This document shows positions 13,427 through 13,623 of a stretch of DNA of 13,623 nucleotides, in pieces (positions within the stretch are counted from its first letter, which is position 1; every line of letters begins with the position of its first letter). Source of the stretch: Bacillota bacterium (GTDB taxonomy: Bacteria > Bacillota > Clostridia > Lachnospirales > Anaerotignaceae); NCBI GenBank assembly GCA_023413275.1, contig JAEZPX010000137.1:1-13623 (forward strand). The letters run 5' to 3'. The position numbers and the translations under genes were made by a program. The notes under the pieces were generated by a model, which saw nothing but the letters and a program-made list of their open reading frames with translations, was not told where the DNA came from and made no database searches.

Positions 13427-13455
13427 AAACCGCCTCCTCAACCAAAATAATGATA

Positions 13456-13537
13456 AATTGCCCCATAAAAATACAAAGCATTCACACCCTCAAATAGCAT
13501 AACTTTTCATAATTATATCATAACTGCCCCGTAAAAA
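13456..13537. repeat. Diverged 16-bp direct repeat around the distal glgC promoter
   Basis: AACTGCCCCGTAAAAA (13522-13537) and AATTGCCCCATAAAAA (13456-13471) match at 14 of 16 positions; both differences are transitions. The first copy lies just upstream of the P1 -10, the second in the leader about 40 bases past the start, a 66-base offset. This is a plausible operator pair, though AT-rich flanks raise the chance of coincidence. Confidence 0.4.
13512..13520 (-). promoter_or_regulatory. Distal extended -10 promoter of glgC (P1)
   Basis: Minus strand TGATATAAT contains a perfect -10 (13512-13517) with the TGn extension; only a T-run lies in the -35 area. The start near 13505 would give a 270-nt leader carrying the small ORF. 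Farther upstream, 13521-13623 holds two copies of ACAGTTTTT (plus strand, 13564-13572 and 13583-13591) 19 bases apart and no recognisable gene. Confidence 0.5.
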
Positions 13538-13623
13538 AAATAGGTATTTCCCGCTCCCGTTCTACAGTTTTTTACCTTTCCCACAGTTTTTATAAATCGT
13601 AAAATTTTTGGTTTATTTCTGTT

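Noticed and set aside
13513..13623. Open frame entering from the right edge on the minus strand, possible end of an upstream gene
   Set aside because: Only 36 codons, no recognisable sequence, and its stop lies inside the P1 -10 element; an open stretch of this length is expected by chance.
1..13623. CRISPR arrays, tRNA/rRNA genes, insertion sequences, prophage or defence genes
   Set aside because: No regularly spaced long repeats, tRNA cloverleaf, transposase, integrase or defence-type domain could be found by reading either strand.

Overview
The window is an AT-rich stretch of a low-GC Firmicute chromosome, most likely from an anaerobic Clostridia such as a Lachnospirales/Anaerotignum-like organism. 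This is inferred from the gene set (an EFR1-type flavodoxin/ferredoxin protein, paired GlgC/GlgD, an LdhA-type D-lactate dehydrogenase, a PrsA-like lipoprotein), from purine-rich Shine-Dalgarno sites, and from the Firmicute order glmU-prs-pth-mfd. The exact taxon cannot be fixed from sequence alone. All nine clear protein genes lie on the minus strand, so transcription runs from high to low coordinates. No tRNA, rRNA, IS element, phage gene or CRISPR array was seen.

Layout in transcription order. (1) 13623-13236 is a 388-base regulatory region with two candidate promoters, a possible 26-codon small gene and a diverged direct repeat. (2) glgC and glgD (13235-10840) overlap by 4 nt and encode a catalytic and a degenerate ADP-glucose pyrophosphorylase subunit for glycogen synthesis; a GC-rich terminator follows. 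(3) glmU (start corrected to 10590) and prs (9093-8134) make UDP-GlcNAc and PRPP. prs has its own consensus promoter and a strong terminator. (4) After a 547-base gap comes ldhA (7586-6606), a monocistronic D-lactate dehydrogenase with a near-consensus promoter, a Rex-like operator over the -10, strongly biased codons and a textbook terminator. It sits inside the otherwise conserved glmU-prs-pth-mfd order. (5) pth-mfd (6271-2079) form a translationally coupled pair (ATGA overlap) behind an extended -10 promoter and a leader holding a terminator-like hairpin. (6) prsA (1800-799) follows mfd without a clear terminator but has a candidate promoter of its own and a structured 250-nt leader with a seven-codon upstream ORF. 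(7) A flavodoxin/ferredoxin gene runs off the left edge.

Functionally this is mostly core metabolism and information processing: nucleotide-sugar and glycogen precursors, PRPP, fermentative NADH disposal, ribosome rescue (Pth), transcription-coupled repair (Mfd) and secreted-protein folding (PrsA). I do not see a new multi-gene system. The unexplained material is in the intergenic leaders of glgC, prsA, pth, glmU and ldhA; these are the places worth checking.
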